Shown here: in pieces, positions 56,120 through 64,000 of the stretch
Layout of the letters: each line of letters begins with the position of its first letter
Position numbering within the stretch: position 1 is the stretch's first letter
From: CATOSP01 sp034422355
GTDB lineage: Bacteria; Chloroflexota; Dehalococcoidia; Lucifugimonadales; UBA3495
NCBI GenBank assembly: GCA_034422355.1
Contig: DAOUJS010000140.1
Coordinates: forward strand, 1 to 64,000
Length of the DNA: 64,000 bases
Reading direction: 5' to 3'
Notes under the pieces: generated by a model
The model's input: the letters and a program-made list of their open reading frames with translations, nothing else
What the model was told of the DNA's origin: nothing
The model's database searches: none
Position numbers and translations under genes: made by a program

Positions 56120-57265
56120 CTACTTCTTCAGGATGTGGACGGTAGTTACGTCCCCCGCGCCCGAGCATTGGGCAAGACCGGCCCTCGCTCCCGCCACCTG
56201 CCTCTGACCCGCCTCGCCCCGGAGCTGTGTGACCGTCTCATGCACCTGCCTGATGCCCGTGGCCCCAAATGGGTGCCCCATCGCCAGCAGCCCGCCGTCT
56301 GTGTTGGTGGGGATATCCCCGGACAACGATGTCCGCCCATCCGCCGTCGCGCGCCAGGCTTCCCCGAAGGGCGTCAGGTGAAGCGACTCCAACTGTTGCA
56401 ACTCGCCAATGGTGGCGGCGTCGTGGACTTGCACCAGGTCCACGTCCTCCGGCCCCATACCGGCCATCTCGTAGGCCTGGAGCGCGCCGGGTTCGGTTCT
56501 ATAGGGGCTGAACGCCGAGTGGTCGCTGCCCCGCCCGTTGTAGCTGCCGGAACTCAGCACCGCCGCGGCTATGCCCACCGTCCGCGACTCGTCGATCTCG
56601 TAACGCGCCAGGGACTCACGGGCGCATAGTACTGCCGCCGCCGCCCCCTCACTGGTAGGGCAGCACTGGTACAGGGTCAGCGGGTCGGCTATGGGCCGCG
56701 ATTCCAGCACTTCTTCCACGGTACATATGGCGTTGCGGTGGGCAAAAGGGTTGAGGGATGCGTTCTGCCGGGCCTTGACCGCAATCTGGGCGAAGGCCGA
56801 CGCTGGCGCCCCGGTGTCCTCCATGTAACGGCGCATCCGCAGGGCATATCCGGCCATCATGTGGTCGCCGCCGATGTAGCGGTCCGGGCTGTCCTCGGCG
56901 GTGACGGTGACCGGGCCGCGCGGCACCTTTTCCGCCCCGAAGGCCAGCGCCAGGTCGTACAGCCCGGTGGTCACGCCCCAGTATGCCTGCCAGAAGGCGG
57001 TGGAGCCGCTGGAGCAGGCGTTTTCGACGTTGACTATGGGGATGCCCGTCAGCCCCAGCTTCCCCAGGGCCGTCTCCCCCACCGACATGCCGTGATAGTA
57101 GACGTGGCCGAAGTAGGCTACGGGAATGTCCTTCCAGCGCACCCCTGCATCTTTCAGGGCGGGAAGCACTGCTTCCATCGCCAGGGTAGCCAGGTCCTTG
57201 CCGGGAAACCGCCCGAAGGGGTGCAGGCCGACGCCTGCGACAACTACTTCACGGCCTTGGCGCAT
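56120..57265 (-). CDS. Thiolase-family protein (SCP-x/acetyl-CoA acetyltransferase like)
   Basis: The 381-residue protein begins VVVAGVGLHPFGRFPGKDLA. The nucleophile Cys is in VENACSSGSTAFWQA and the second catalytic segment is MGHPFGATGIRQV. The usual closing Cys-Gly motif is represented by AQCSGAGDVTTVHIL. This belongs to the thiolase branch that works with a DUF35 partner, seen in lipid-transfer-like thiolases and acyl-CoA condensing systems. The DUF35 gene lies 100 bases upstream on the same strand. The reaction is probably acyl-CoA cleavage or condensation. Confidence 0.88.
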   Translation of the reverse strand: MRQGREVVVAGVGLHPFGRFPGKDLATLAMEAVLPALKDAGVRWKDIPVAYFGHVYYHGMSVGETALGKLGLTGIPIVNVENACSSGSTAFWQAYWGVTTGLYDLALAFGAEKVPRGPVTVTAEDSPDRYIGGDHMMAGYALRMRRYMEDTGAPASAFAQIAVKARQNASLNPFAHRNAICTVEEVLESRPIADPLTLYQCCPTSEGAAAAVLCARESLARYEIDESRTVGIAAAVLSSGSYNGRGSDHSAFSPYRTEPGALQAYEMAGMGPEDVDLVQVHDAATIGELQQLESLHLTPFGEAWRATADGRTSLSGDIPTNTDGGLLAMGHPFGATGIRQVHETVTQLRGEAGQRQVAGARAGLAQCSGAGDVTTVHILKK

Positions 57266-57364
57266 TTGCCATAACCTCTGATAACAACGGCCCCGGACAG
57301 CCTTGCCGGCCGGGGAGCCGCGGGTGGGATTCGTACCTCGACGGTCCGATGACTCTGCCGTATC

Positions 57365-57781
57365 CTAACCGCCAGGGGACGCGGGACGCCACTTGTAGAC
57401 CAGCTTCTCTTCGCCGCCGCCCTCGGAAGCAATGGACTGCAAAGCCAGTTCTACTGCCATTCCGATCTTGAGTTGGTCGTGTTCGCAGTCGATGACCTCG
57501 GCCAGCACCTGCGGGCCTTCCGGCAGTTCCACCTGCCCCAGGACGTAGGGGACCGGTCCCGGCCACCCGGCGGGAGGCACCCGCACCACGGTATAGCTGT
57601 ACAACACGCCTGTCTGTCCGAGCTCCACCAACTCCAGGCGGTCCGACGTGCAGCTTTGGCAGAAAGCGCACGGCCCGAACACCGTTACCCCGCAATCAAG
57701 GCAGCGCATCCCCAGCAGGACGCCGCCAGCGCGTCCATCATCGGACAATCGTAATCGCTGTGGGTCTATGGACTTTGGCAT
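57365..57781 (-). CDS. DUF35/Zn-ribbon OB-fold protein, thiolase partner
   Basis: The 138 residues contain a zinc ribbon (MRCLDCGVTVFGPCAFCQSC) and an OB fold (GVLYSYTVVRVPPAGWPGPV, LPEGPQVLAEVIDC). DUF35 proteins bind thiolases and channel acyl-CoA substrates. The gene precedes the thiolase gene in the direction of transcription, and both would be expressed together. No abnormality seen. Confidence 0.9.
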   Translation of the reverse strand: MPKSIDPQRLRLSDDGRAGGVLLGMRCLDCGVTVFGPCAFCQSCTSDRLELVELGQTGVLYSYTVVRVPPAGWPGPVPYVLGQVELPEGPQVLAEVIDCEHDQLKIGMAVELALQSIASEGGGEEKLVYKWRPASPGG

Positions 57782-57908
57782 GGTCGAATCGCCCCTCTCC
57801 GGCGGATTCCCAGCTTAATCACGGTATCCGGGGGTGTCAACCTGGACAGTCTTCAAGATTCCCCCAGTGGGACTGCCGAGGAAAATCTTGTTTTACGGAC
57901 ACTTCCGG

Positions 57909-58259
57909 TTATATCCGGGCATTTTCCGTCATTTGGGACCACGGTCGAGCGGGATGGTCCCGGCCAGGGCGGCGGGCAGAAACTGAAGGTGCAAGACATG
58001 ATACGGAAGCGCCTCTGGGGTTGGGAAGGGGGAAGCCGTCCACTATGGCGAAGGCCGGGTCGTACCGGATGGAACCCAGGAGGACTTGCCAGGCCCGCTC
58101 CTTGACCCGCCAGAAGTTGGCGGCTTGGCGCACGAAAGTAGTGCGGCAGACCTGGGCTATGGCCGGAAAGAAGTGGCTGTAGTCCTGGCAGAAGTACCGG
58201 TAGAGGGCTGTGTCCTGGTTCAAGCCCAGGAACTCGCCCAATGCCTCCATGGTCAGCAC
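57909..58259 (-). pseudogene. Transposase fragment, IS982-like
   Basis: The first 75 residues read LTMEALGEFLGLNQDTALYR, FFPAIAQVCRTTFVRQAANF and WRVKERAWQVLL, then AFAIVDGFPLP with the first catalytic Asp. This is the front part of IS982/IS4-type transposases. After FPLP the expected sequence does not continue and the frame drifts into unrelated residues. The start of the protein is also missing. No inverted ends recognised. Confidence 0.65.
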
Positions 58260-58513
58260 TTCAGCATCGGACTAAAATGGTTCAATGGTTCGGGGCCACT
58301 CTTTCGGAGCAGTTGTCCCTGAAAAAGGCGCTGCAAGGCATCATCTATCCGGCAAAAGACTGAAATTGTTTTGGTATCCAGGTCCATCACACATCTCCAC
58401 TGGGAACCGCAACTCCAGTAGAGGGGTTTGGACCTGGATTTTCAACCCCTTTATAACCTGCGCATCGGGTTAGCTAACGCGGATCCATAGGCTGAGTCAG
58501 GGCCCAACCTGGT

Positions 58514-59308
58514 TTACTCAAGGCTAGGCGTCCGGTCCTCCAGTTGGTGCCAGTACACCGCTCCTGACTCCACCGCCTCCGCGGCTTCCCTGTCGTTCCT
58601 GACGCTGGCCACTGCGGCTTGGGCTGTCTTCCCGGTGAAAGACTCGATTAGCCTGGCGTTCCGGATGGCCCGGTCGCAGTCCCTGAGGTCTGCGGTGAAG
58701 GAGACTTCCATCGCAATATAGCGGGCGCCGGTCCCGTCCGTAGCTTCGATCACCAGGTCGGCGTTCCTGAAGCTGCGTCCCACGTTCCTGGGCAGGGTGT
58801 TTCCCGCCATCTCCCTCAGATCATCGGAGCCCAGGGTCCGGACGAACTCCAGGCCCATATCGTACGCGATGTTCCGGGCGTCCTGGATGGTCCGGTTCCT
58901 GGCGAAGTCCCCCTTGATGGTGCCGAAGTCCCCTTCCATGCGGTCCAGCCGGGTGTCGATGCGGTCCAGCCGCGCATCTATGTTGAGGTGAGTTGTCCTG
59001 TGCTCTTCGACGAAGGCGTCGAACTTCTCATTCTGCGCCCCCTGCTCCTCCATGAAGGCACCGAACTTCTCGTTCTGCGCCCTCTGCTCCTCCATGAAGG
59101 CACCGAACATCTCATTCTGCGCCCTCTGCTCCTCCATGAAGGCGTCGAACTTCTCATTCTGCGCCTTCTGCTCCTCCGCGAAGGCGTCGAACTTCACTGG
59201 GAGCTGCAGCAGGTCCTCGCCCAGTATCTGGGCACGCACGGCGTCCCGCCACTGGGGATTGTTCCTGAGCGCTTCGAGGAAGTCGTCTTGATTGTTGATG
59301 GTCGTCAT
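58514..59308 (-). CDS. Repeat coiled-coil protein with conserved nuclease-like C-terminal domain
   Basis: ATG 59308 is chosen because TATAAT lies at 59316-59321 and the frame to 59338 starts before it. The protein of 264 residues has a short N-terminal domain (DDFLEALRNNPQWRDAVRAQ), four and a half 14-residue repeats (EEQxAQNExFxAFM) at about 39-102, a helix and then a conserved domain: GLEFVRTLGSDDLREMAGN, SFRNADLVIEA, ARYIAMEVSFTADLRDCDRA and SFTGKTAQAAVASVRND. The Asp and Glu-x-Ser pair resembles a PD-(D/E)XK core. The N terminus matches the stub at 9806 and the C terminus the gene at 21281. Function unknown. Confidence 0.65.
   Translation of the reverse strand: MTTINNQDDFLEALRNNPQWRDAVRAQILGEDLLQLPVKFDAFAEEQKAQNEKFDAFMEEQRAQNEMFGAFMEEQRAQNEKFGAFMEEQGAQNEKFDAFVEEHRTTHLNIDARLDRIDTRLDRMEGDFGTIKGDFARNRTIQDARNIAYDMGLEFVRTLGSDDLREMAGNTLPRNVGRSFRNADLVIEATDGTGARYIAMEVSFTADLRDCDRAIRNARLIESFTGKTAQAAVASVRNDREAAEAVESGAVYWHQLEDRTPSLE
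59003..59194 (-). repeat. Tandem 42-base repeat, about 4.5 units, in frame
   Basis: Each unit encodes 14 residues (two heptads) around AFMEEQRAQNE. Four full units span 59027-59194 and half a unit follows. Units differ at a few positions only, so the array is young or kept uniform. Changes in unit number would alter coiled-coil length but not register. Confidence 0.9.
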
Positions 59309-59346
59309 GGCGCCAATTATACTCCGTTCCCCGTCCATTGGTCTGC
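59309..59346 (-). promoter_or_regulatory. Putative leaderless promoter of the 58514 gene
   Basis: On the minus strand, TATAAT (59316-59321) ends seven bases before the ATG and GCAGACC lies at 59340-59346. The same GCAGACC..AATG..GTATAATT order stands before ATG 21281. No Shine-Dalgarno sequence is seen. Confidence 0.5.
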
Positions 59347-60146
59347 CTAGCGGGTCGTTCCGTTACCTTGGCCGCGGCCCTCCTCTTGGCGTCGCTGCAC
59401 CTGCGGGACTGCCAGTTGAACTCGCGCGTGTGGGGCAGCGGGTCTGGCCCGCGATGGTGGTCTCGTTGCAGCTCCGGTACTCCCTGCGTTTGTGCGTCTG
59501 GTCTCTCGCCCGCTCGTACTCCTGGTGCTGTTCGGGGGTGCGTTTAGCTCGGGGTTGCTTGGCCGTTTCTTTATCTGTGGGTCTGCCCTAATAACGGGGG
59601 TCCAACTCACTTTCGATACTGGCCCCTAATTGCGAGAACCGTAGAGGTTAGACTCGGTTCCGTATCTAGACCGGAGTTTCGCAATTCTCCTTGAGGCTTG
59701 ACACGAAGGCGATGTGTATGGCCATCTGTTTAATGGCCTTATCTGCGCCAATTATAGATTGATGGGGCCAAATTTTTTCAAGGAGCCTGGGTCGAAATGG
59801 ACCATTCGAGGCATTCGCAGGGGCGAATCCAACAACGTGGAATATCCACCGAGGGAGTGAACGTCGTGCTCAAGTACGGAAGGCGTCGTTACGGCCATGA
59901 GGGCATAATCTGCGAAATGGACAAAAGGTCCCGTTTAAGGGCACGGACGTAGATGGGTAAATCAGCATACCGGCGTATAGAACCAAGGCTCAATTGTAGA
60001 TTGGTCCTCGCACTGGACCGGGAAACGATAATAACAGTGTGCCACCGGAATAGCAGATACAGATATGGTTAGCAATCTCCCGCGTTCACGGCCGTTGACC
60101 GTGGCGCGGGTACATGGTAGGTTTGGGTTGTTGGAGTGGTTGCGCC
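59347..60146. other. Intergenic stretch, 800 bases, debris and one repeat
   Basis: No gene can be supported. At 59347-59610 a minus-strand frame gives AKRTPEQHQEYERARDQTHK and RREYRSC, reminiscent of a basic zinc-finger or HNH-like fragment, but too short and broken to name. The 21-base repeat lies at 59669-59689. A 31-codon frame at 59857-59952 starting GTG after GAGGGA encodes a basic peptide (YGRRRYGHEG) and is not supported by anything else. The ligase promoter should lie near 60000-60110. Confidence 0.4.
59669..59689. repeat. 21-base repeat, copy 2
   Basis: Identical to 21208-21228 (core CGGAGTTTCGCAATTCTC). About 40 bases to the left, ATTGCGAGAACC is a partial inverted match to its right half, which would fit the pair of ends of a small element. 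Confidence 0.55.
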
Positions 60147-61775
60147 ATGAGCGAGATTGCCGTACACGACATGCCTGAACGTCCCGCGTGGGACATGGAA
60201 TTGGCCGAGTTCCTTGGGACAGTCGTCAAGCGGAGTCCCGGCAAGGTCTTCGTCGAGATGCAGGGGCGGAAGCTGACCTTCCGCGAGTTCGAGGAAGCGG
60301 TGAAGGCTACTGCCGGCCTGTTCCACTCCCTGGGAGTGGGTCACGGCGACCGGGTGTGCCTCTTCATGCCCAACTGCATGGAGTACCTCTTCTGCTGGTT
60401 CGGACTGTCGAGCATCGGGGCAATCGGCGTTCCAATCAACACGGCCTACAAGCGCGACGAGACGGCCTACATCCTGAACGACGCCGGGGCCTGCGGGCTG
60501 GTTGCCGACTCAGGGTTGCTCGACATCGCGCAGCAGGCCGCCGACCTTGCCCCTACGATACGACACAGGCTGCTCGTTGGAGATGACGCGGACGCCCCGG
60601 ACTGGACCGGTTTTTCCGACGCCCTGGCCGACGCTGTGCCGCTGGCGGACATCCCCAAGGTCTCCCCCGGCGATGTGTCGATGCTGGTCTACACCTCCGG
60701 CACCACGGGTAATCCCAAGGGCGTGATGGTGACACACCGGATGTACGTGGCCGCCGGGCAGGGGTTCGCCCACTGGACCCAGGCCACTGCTGACGACCGT
60801 TTCTTCACCTGCCTGCCCTATTTCCACGCCAACGTGCAGTATTACTCCACGATGGGCGCGCTGGCGGCGGGAGCGACCCTGGTGGTGGTGGACCGTTTCA
60901 GCGCTTCCCGGTTCTGGGACCAGGTGCGGGCCGCCGATGCCACGGTGGTCAATTTCATCGGTATGATGATGCCGGTCCTGGCCAAGAACCCGGAGTCTCC
61001 AACCGACCGGGAGAACCGGGTGCGGCTGTTCTACGGCTCTCCCGCCTTCTCCCCGGAGTTCCTGGCCGATTTCCAGGAGCGGTTCGGGACGGACATCATC
61101 GTCGGGTTCGGCATGACCGAGACCTGCTACGGCACAATCGAGCAGATTGGCCAGCACCGCCGCGCAGGGTCGTCGGGCCAGCCCCGCCAGCACCCTGATC
61201 CGAGCTTCACCAACCAGGTGCGCATCGCCGATGCCGAGACTGGCGAGCCGGTGGGCGTAAACACTGTCGGGGAGATCACGGTCAACAATCCTGCCGTTAC
61301 TCCCGGCTACTGGAACAACGAGGAGCAGACGCGACAGACCCTCCGGGACGACTGGCTGTATACCGGCGATCTTGGCTGGCTGGACGAGGACGGGTTCCTC
61401 TACTTCGTTGACCGGAAGAAGGACATCATCCGGCGAAGGGGCGAGAATATCTCTTCCCAGGAAGTGGAGGACGTAATCAAGAGCCACGCCGAGGTGATGG
61501 ACTGCGCCGTGATCGCCGTGCCGTCGGAATTGGGGGAGGACGAGGTGAAAGCCTACGTCGCCACTGCGCCGGGTTCCGGGCTCAAGCCCGAGGACGTGGT
61601 GTACTGGTGCGCGGAGCGGCTGGCCTATTTCAAGGTGCCCCGATACCTGGAGATGCGGACGGAGCTTCCCCGCACGCCCAGCCTGAGAGTGCGCAAGGAC
61701 CTGCTGCGCCAGGAACGAGAGGACCTGATCGAGGGATGCTTCGACCGGGAGGCCGCGGGTATACGCATCCGATGA
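60147..61775 (+). CDS. AMP-dependent acyl-CoA ligase, active-site Lys replaced
   Basis: Start ATG 60147. The 542-residue protein has SMLVYTSGTTGNPKGVMVTH, FYGSPAFSPEF, VGFGMTETCYG, YTGDLGWLDEDGFLYFVDRK and KKDIIRRRGENISSQEVEDV. It is a full adenylate-forming enzyme of the CaiC/long-chain type that would activate a carboxylic acid to acyl-CoA. The C-terminal catalytic motif, normally GKIxK, reads SLRVRK: the Lys that drives adenylation is Arg (R514). The thioester step could still work. Neighbour genes are an EVE protein and a SagB-type reductase on the same strand. Confidence 0.9.
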   Translation: MSEIAVHDMPERPAWDMELAEFLGTVVKRSPGKVFVEMQGRKLTFREFEEAVKATAGLFHSLGVGHGDRVCLFMPNCMEYLFCWFGLSSIGAIGVPINTAYKRDETAYILNDAGACGLVADSGLLDIAQQAADLAPTIRHRLLVGDDADAPDWTGFSDALADAVPLADIPKVSPGDVSMLVYTSGTTGNPKGVMVTHRMYVAAGQGFAHWTQATADDRFFTCLPYFHANVQYYSTMGALAAGATLVVVDRFSASRFWDQVRAADATVVNFIGMMMPVLAKNPESPTDRENRVRLFYGSPAFSPEFLADFQERFGTDIIVGFGMTETCYGTIEQIGQHRRAGSSGQPRQHPDPSFTNQVRIADAETGEPVGVNTVGEITVNNPAVTPGYWNNEEQTRQTLRDDWLYTGDLGWLDEDGFLYFVDRKKDIIRRRGENISSQEVEDVIKSHAEVMDCAVIAVPSELGEDEVKAYVATAPGSGLKPEDVVYWCAERLAYFKVPRYLEMRTELPRTPSLRVRKDLLRQEREDLIEGCFDREAAGIRIR

Positions 61776-61820
61776 TGCGGTCCTGCCAATTGATTTCACG
61801 ACATGAGATGGGAGGAGGAT

Positions 61821-62297
61821 ATGGCGGAGCGGCGCTATTGGCTCTTCAAATCGGAACCATCGGCATTTTCTTACACTGACTTGCAAAACGAACCTGACCA
61901 GACCGCTGAGTGGGATGGAGTGCGCAACTACCAGGCGCGGAACTTCATGCGCGACGATATGAAGGTGGGCGATGGCGTCCTGTTCTACCACAGCAACGCC
62001 AAGCCCCTGGCGGTGATCGGCACCGCCACGATTGTCAGCGGGGCCTACCCCGACCCGACGGCATTCGACCCGTCGGAAAAATACTACGACCCCAAGAGCA
62101 ACCCCGACTCCCCCGCCTGGCTGATGATTGACATAAAGGCCGACAGGGAATTCACCCGCCCGGTCACTTTGGCAGAGATAAAGGACAATCCGCGCCTCAA
62201 GGATATGTACGTGGCGCGTCGCGGGATGCGACTCTCGATACAGCCGGTGACCGAGGAGGAATGGGACGAGGTGCTGTCCCTGGGAGGGATCGGCTGA
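61821..62297 (+). CDS. EVE-domain protein
   Basis: Start ATG 61821 after GGGAGGAGG. The 158-residue protein shows RYWLFKSEPSAFSYTDLQNE, WDGVRNYQARNFMRDDMKVG, GVLFYHSNAKPLAVIGTATI and WLMIDIKADREFTRPVTLAE. This is a complete EVE domain, a PUA-like fold that binds modified cytosine or related bases in nucleic acid; bacterial EVE proteins often accompany anti-phage or RNA-modification systems, yet stand-alone forms like this are common and conserved. No restriction genes are adjacent. Confidence 0.93.
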   Translation: MAERRYWLFKSEPSAFSYTDLQNEPDQTAEWDGVRNYQARNFMRDDMKVGDGVLFYHSNAKPLAVIGTATIVSGAYPDPTAFDPSEKYYDPKSNPDSPAWLMIDIKADREFTRPVTLAEIKDNPRLKDMYVARRGMRLSIQPVTEEEWDEVLSLGGIG

Positions 62298-62300
62298 GCC

Positions 62301-63902
62301 GTGAGCGCCCAGGACAACGCTCGCAGGTCTGGAGCGGCCAGGGACTACCACGAGGCCACCAAGCTCTCCTATATCAACCTGCGGACCAAGCCGCCCCTCT
62401 ACAAGTCCTACCGGGACTTACCGGTGGCGCCGCTGCCGCAGGATTTCCCGTCACCGGACACCCCGGCGCTGGAGGCGCTGGGTAACGGCAGGGCTGTTCC
62501 CGATGCCCCGCCCCCGGTGACAATCCCTTCGGTTGCCCAACTCCTGTACTATTCAGCGGGGCTGATTCGCAAGGCGTTTCTTCGCTCCGCCGGAGAGGTG
62601 CATTACCGGGCCGCAGCCTCCGCCGGCGCTCTTTACCCCATCGATCTGTATGTGGTCTGTAGCGATATAGAGAGGTTGGAGGCCGGGGTGTACCACTTCT
62701 CGGCTGCGGACTTCTCCCTGGGGCAGCTCCGGCAGGGCGACTTCCGAGGTCAGCTTTCGGCAGCAGCCGGGAATGACCCGGAAGTGGCCACCGCGCCATT
62801 TAGCATAATCTGCACCGCCAACTTCTGGCGCAGCGCGTGGAAATACCGGGCTCGGGGATACCGCTATTGTTTTTGGGACTGCGGCACGGTCCTGTCCAAC
62901 TTGCTGGCCGCTGCCCGCGCCCAGGGCCAACCGTCAAGGGTGTCGGTGGGATTCGTGGACAGCGACGTTGACCGGCTGCTGGGTATAGACCCGGCGGATG
63001 AAGCGGGCCTGTGTATCGTTACCGTTGGCTCCGGGTCCGGTGCTCCCGCCTCGTCAGCCGCCGCTGGCGCATTGCCTGACATAACGCCGGAGTACAATCT
63101 GGCCGGGGAGCAAATCGGGTACGACGAGGTCACGCTTGCCCACGCGGAAGCCGCGCTGGCGACGCCGGAGGACGTAACTGCCTGGAGGTCTGCGGCGCTG
63201 GCCGGGTCCGAGAAGAAAGGCACTACAGGCTCAGGCGTTCCGGTAGCCATTGGCCGGGAAGCAGGGCTGCCCCTGGCCGAGGTAATCCTGGAGCGAGGCT
63301 CGACCCGCCGTTTCGCCCGCGATCCGATTTCCAGGACGCAGTTCGAGACCATTCTTGCCGCCGCCACCCGGCCATCGCAGTGGGACTTCCAGGGCCAGGG
63401 GAGTCTCCAGGGCGTATACCTTATCGTGAATGCCGTGGAGTCATTGGCTCCGGGCGCATACTTTTTCTCAGTGGAGGGCCAGGAGTTGATCCTGCTCCGG
63501 GAAGGGGAGTTCCGGGAGCAGGCCGCTCACCTGTGCTTTGAGCAGGCGTTGGGCGGAGATTCCAGCGCGGTGGCCTTCTTCATGGCCGACCTGGAGGATG
63601 TATTCCGGCGCATGGGCAGCCGGGGATACCGGGCGGCGCAACTGGAGGCGGGCGTGATGGGCGGGAATATGTACCTGGCCGCCCACTCCCTGGGTCTGGG
63701 CGCCACGGGCATGACCTTCTACGATGATGAAGTCACCGAATTCTTCTCCCCCCATGCTCAGGGCAAGAGCGTCATGTTCCTGGTGGGACTGGGGAAGCGG
63801 GGACACCCCAACCGCGTCCGTCCATACCGCTCACGGGTCGCGGTGCAACTGGACGCGCTGGCCCGAGGGGCGGGCGGCGCGTCCGCCTATGGTGGAGACT
63901 AG
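62301..63902 (+). CDS. Tandem SagB-type nitroreductase-family protein
   Basis: The start is GTG 62301, four bases after the EVE stop. The 533 residues hold two nitroreductase-like domains. The first (about 75-270) contains RAAASAGALYPIDLYVVCSD and YRYCFWDCGTVLSNLLAAAR; the second (about 315-515) contains LERGSTRRFARDPISRTQFE and MGGNMYLAAHSLGLGATGMT. The first domain is the SagB type that oxidises azolines in some peptide natural products, but no cyclodehydratase or precursor gene is near. It may be a general flavin oxidoreductase. The end of the window follows with 98 bases that show no gene. Confidence 0.88.
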   Translation: MSAQDNARRSGAARDYHEATKLSYINLRTKPPLYKSYRDLPVAPLPQDFPSPDTPALEALGNGRAVPDAPPPVTIPSVAQLLYYSAGLIRKAFLRSAGEVHYRAAASAGALYPIDLYVVCSDIERLEAGVYHFSAADFSLGQLRQGDFRGQLSAAAGNDPEVATAPFSIICTANFWRSAWKYRARGYRYCFWDCGTVLSNLLAAARAQGQPSRVSVGFVDSDVDRLLGIDPADEAGLCIVTVGSGSGAPASSAAAGALPDITPEYNLAGEQIGYDEVTLAHAEAALATPEDVTAWRSAALAGSEKKGTTGSGVPVAIGREAGLPLAEVILERGSTRRFARDPISRTQFETILAAATRPSQWDFQGQGSLQGVYLIVNAVESLAPGAYFFSVEGQELILLREGEFREQAAHLCFEQALGGDSSAVAFFMADLEDVFRRMGSRGYRAAQLEAGVMGGNMYLAAHSLGLGATGMTFYDDEVTEFFSPHAQGKSVMFLVGLGKRGHPNRVRPYRSRVAVQLDALARGAGGASAYGGD

Positions 63903-64000
63903 ACACTTTCGCCCGCCTTACATCCTGCCGCACTCCAGACGCGGCCACGTATTTTGCTTTTCCAGAGATCCTTCTAAGATTGCTCGACATGGAATCGCCA

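Noticed and set aside
57285..57362. tRNA-like text on the minus strand between thiolase and DUF35 genes
   Set aside because: A fragment resembles the T arm (GGTACGAATCCCACC) but the invariant TTC is TAC, and no acceptor or anticodon stem can be closed.
58990..59210. Tandem repeat considered as a CRISPR-like array
   Set aside because: Units are contiguous without spacers and encode heptads in frame.
59857..59952. 31-codon frame with a GTG start and a basic product
   Set aside because: No ribosome site of quality, no homologous motif and no partner; left as part of the intergenic description.
60510..62351. 613-codon open frame antisense to the ligase and EVE genes
   Set aside because: It crosses two well-supported sense genes and shows no motif.
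62301..63902. Azole-peptide biosynthesis cluster
   Set aside because: Only the SagB-type protein is present; no YcaO, ThiF-like or precursor gene is seen in the window.
1..64000. CRISPR array or rRNA operon
   Set aside because: No series of regularly spaced direct repeats and no rRNA-like conserved text is visible. The tandem repeats found are inside coding frames.

Overview
The window is a stretch of chromosome from a GC-rich bacterium. The gene set points to Chloroflexota, most likely a Dehalococcoidia or SAR202-like lineage. Supporting features are an archaeal-type phosphoglycerate mutase (apgM), LL-diaminopimelate aminotransferase, stand-alone purS, a stand-alone CoxL-like hydroxylase subunit, thiolase plus DUF35, an HpcH/HpaI aldolase and lipoproteins with DUF3105 or TlpA folds. 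No rRNA or marker protein is present, so this assignment is inference of moderate strength. There are two tRNA genes (Val-UAC and Glu-CTC) and no CRISPR array.

Layout. 0-2 kb: DUF1330 protein and a permease fused to an anti-sigma-like ATPase domain. 2-10 kb: an accessory stretch with a decayed IS5-type element, a 477-residue-class lipoprotein, a large membrane protein, a complete but probably dead IS630-type element, DUF805 protein and gene debris. 10-11.3 kb: a VapBC-like toxin-antitoxin pair and tRNA-Val. 11.5-20.7 kb: Nudix hydrolase, then a long plus-strand block with a secreted helical protein, an OmpR-type response regulator, a histidine kinase, a giant coiled-coil efflux adaptor, an ABC ATPase, a MacB/FtsX-type permease and a DUF5666-like protein. 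This reads as an envelope-sensing efflux module. 20.7-25.5 kb: a second accessory stretch with IS remnants, small unknown genes, a lipoprotein and a broken GAF protein. 25.5-30.7 kb: band-7-like protein, CoxL-like subunit, TlpA-like thioredoxin and CcdA.

30.7-40.3 kb is a minus-strand purine operon: guaA, purD, two unknown genes, purE, a HAD phosphatase, purB, purC, a DUF3105 protein, purS and a BNR-repeat protein, closed by a strong hairpin. 40.7-53.5 kb is a plus-strand housekeeping run: sua5/tsaC, a CAP-domain protein, a divergent polyprenyl synthase homologue, pgk, apgM, tpiA, two small paralogues, miaA, dapF, a broken Uma2 gene, hicBA, dapL and hflX. 53.6-64 kb: tRNA-Glu, M20 peptidase, HpcH/HpaI aldolase, thiolase with DUF35, a transposase fragment, a repeat-bearing nuclease-like protein, an acyl-CoA ligase, an EVE-domain protein and a tandem SagB-type nitroreductase.

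The most interesting material is: (1) a dispersed family of proteins with a variable, tandemly repeated coiled-coil front and a conserved nuclease-like tail (21281, 58514 and a stub at 9806), two of which share an upstream block with a -10 box almost on the ATG; (2) the 942-residue adaptor built from 32- and 33-residue repeats; (3) the permease-ATPase fusion; (4) enzymes that keep their fold but have lost or changed key residues (IS630 transposase, polyprenyl synthase homologue, acyl-CoA ligase); and (5) hflX with no usual start codon.
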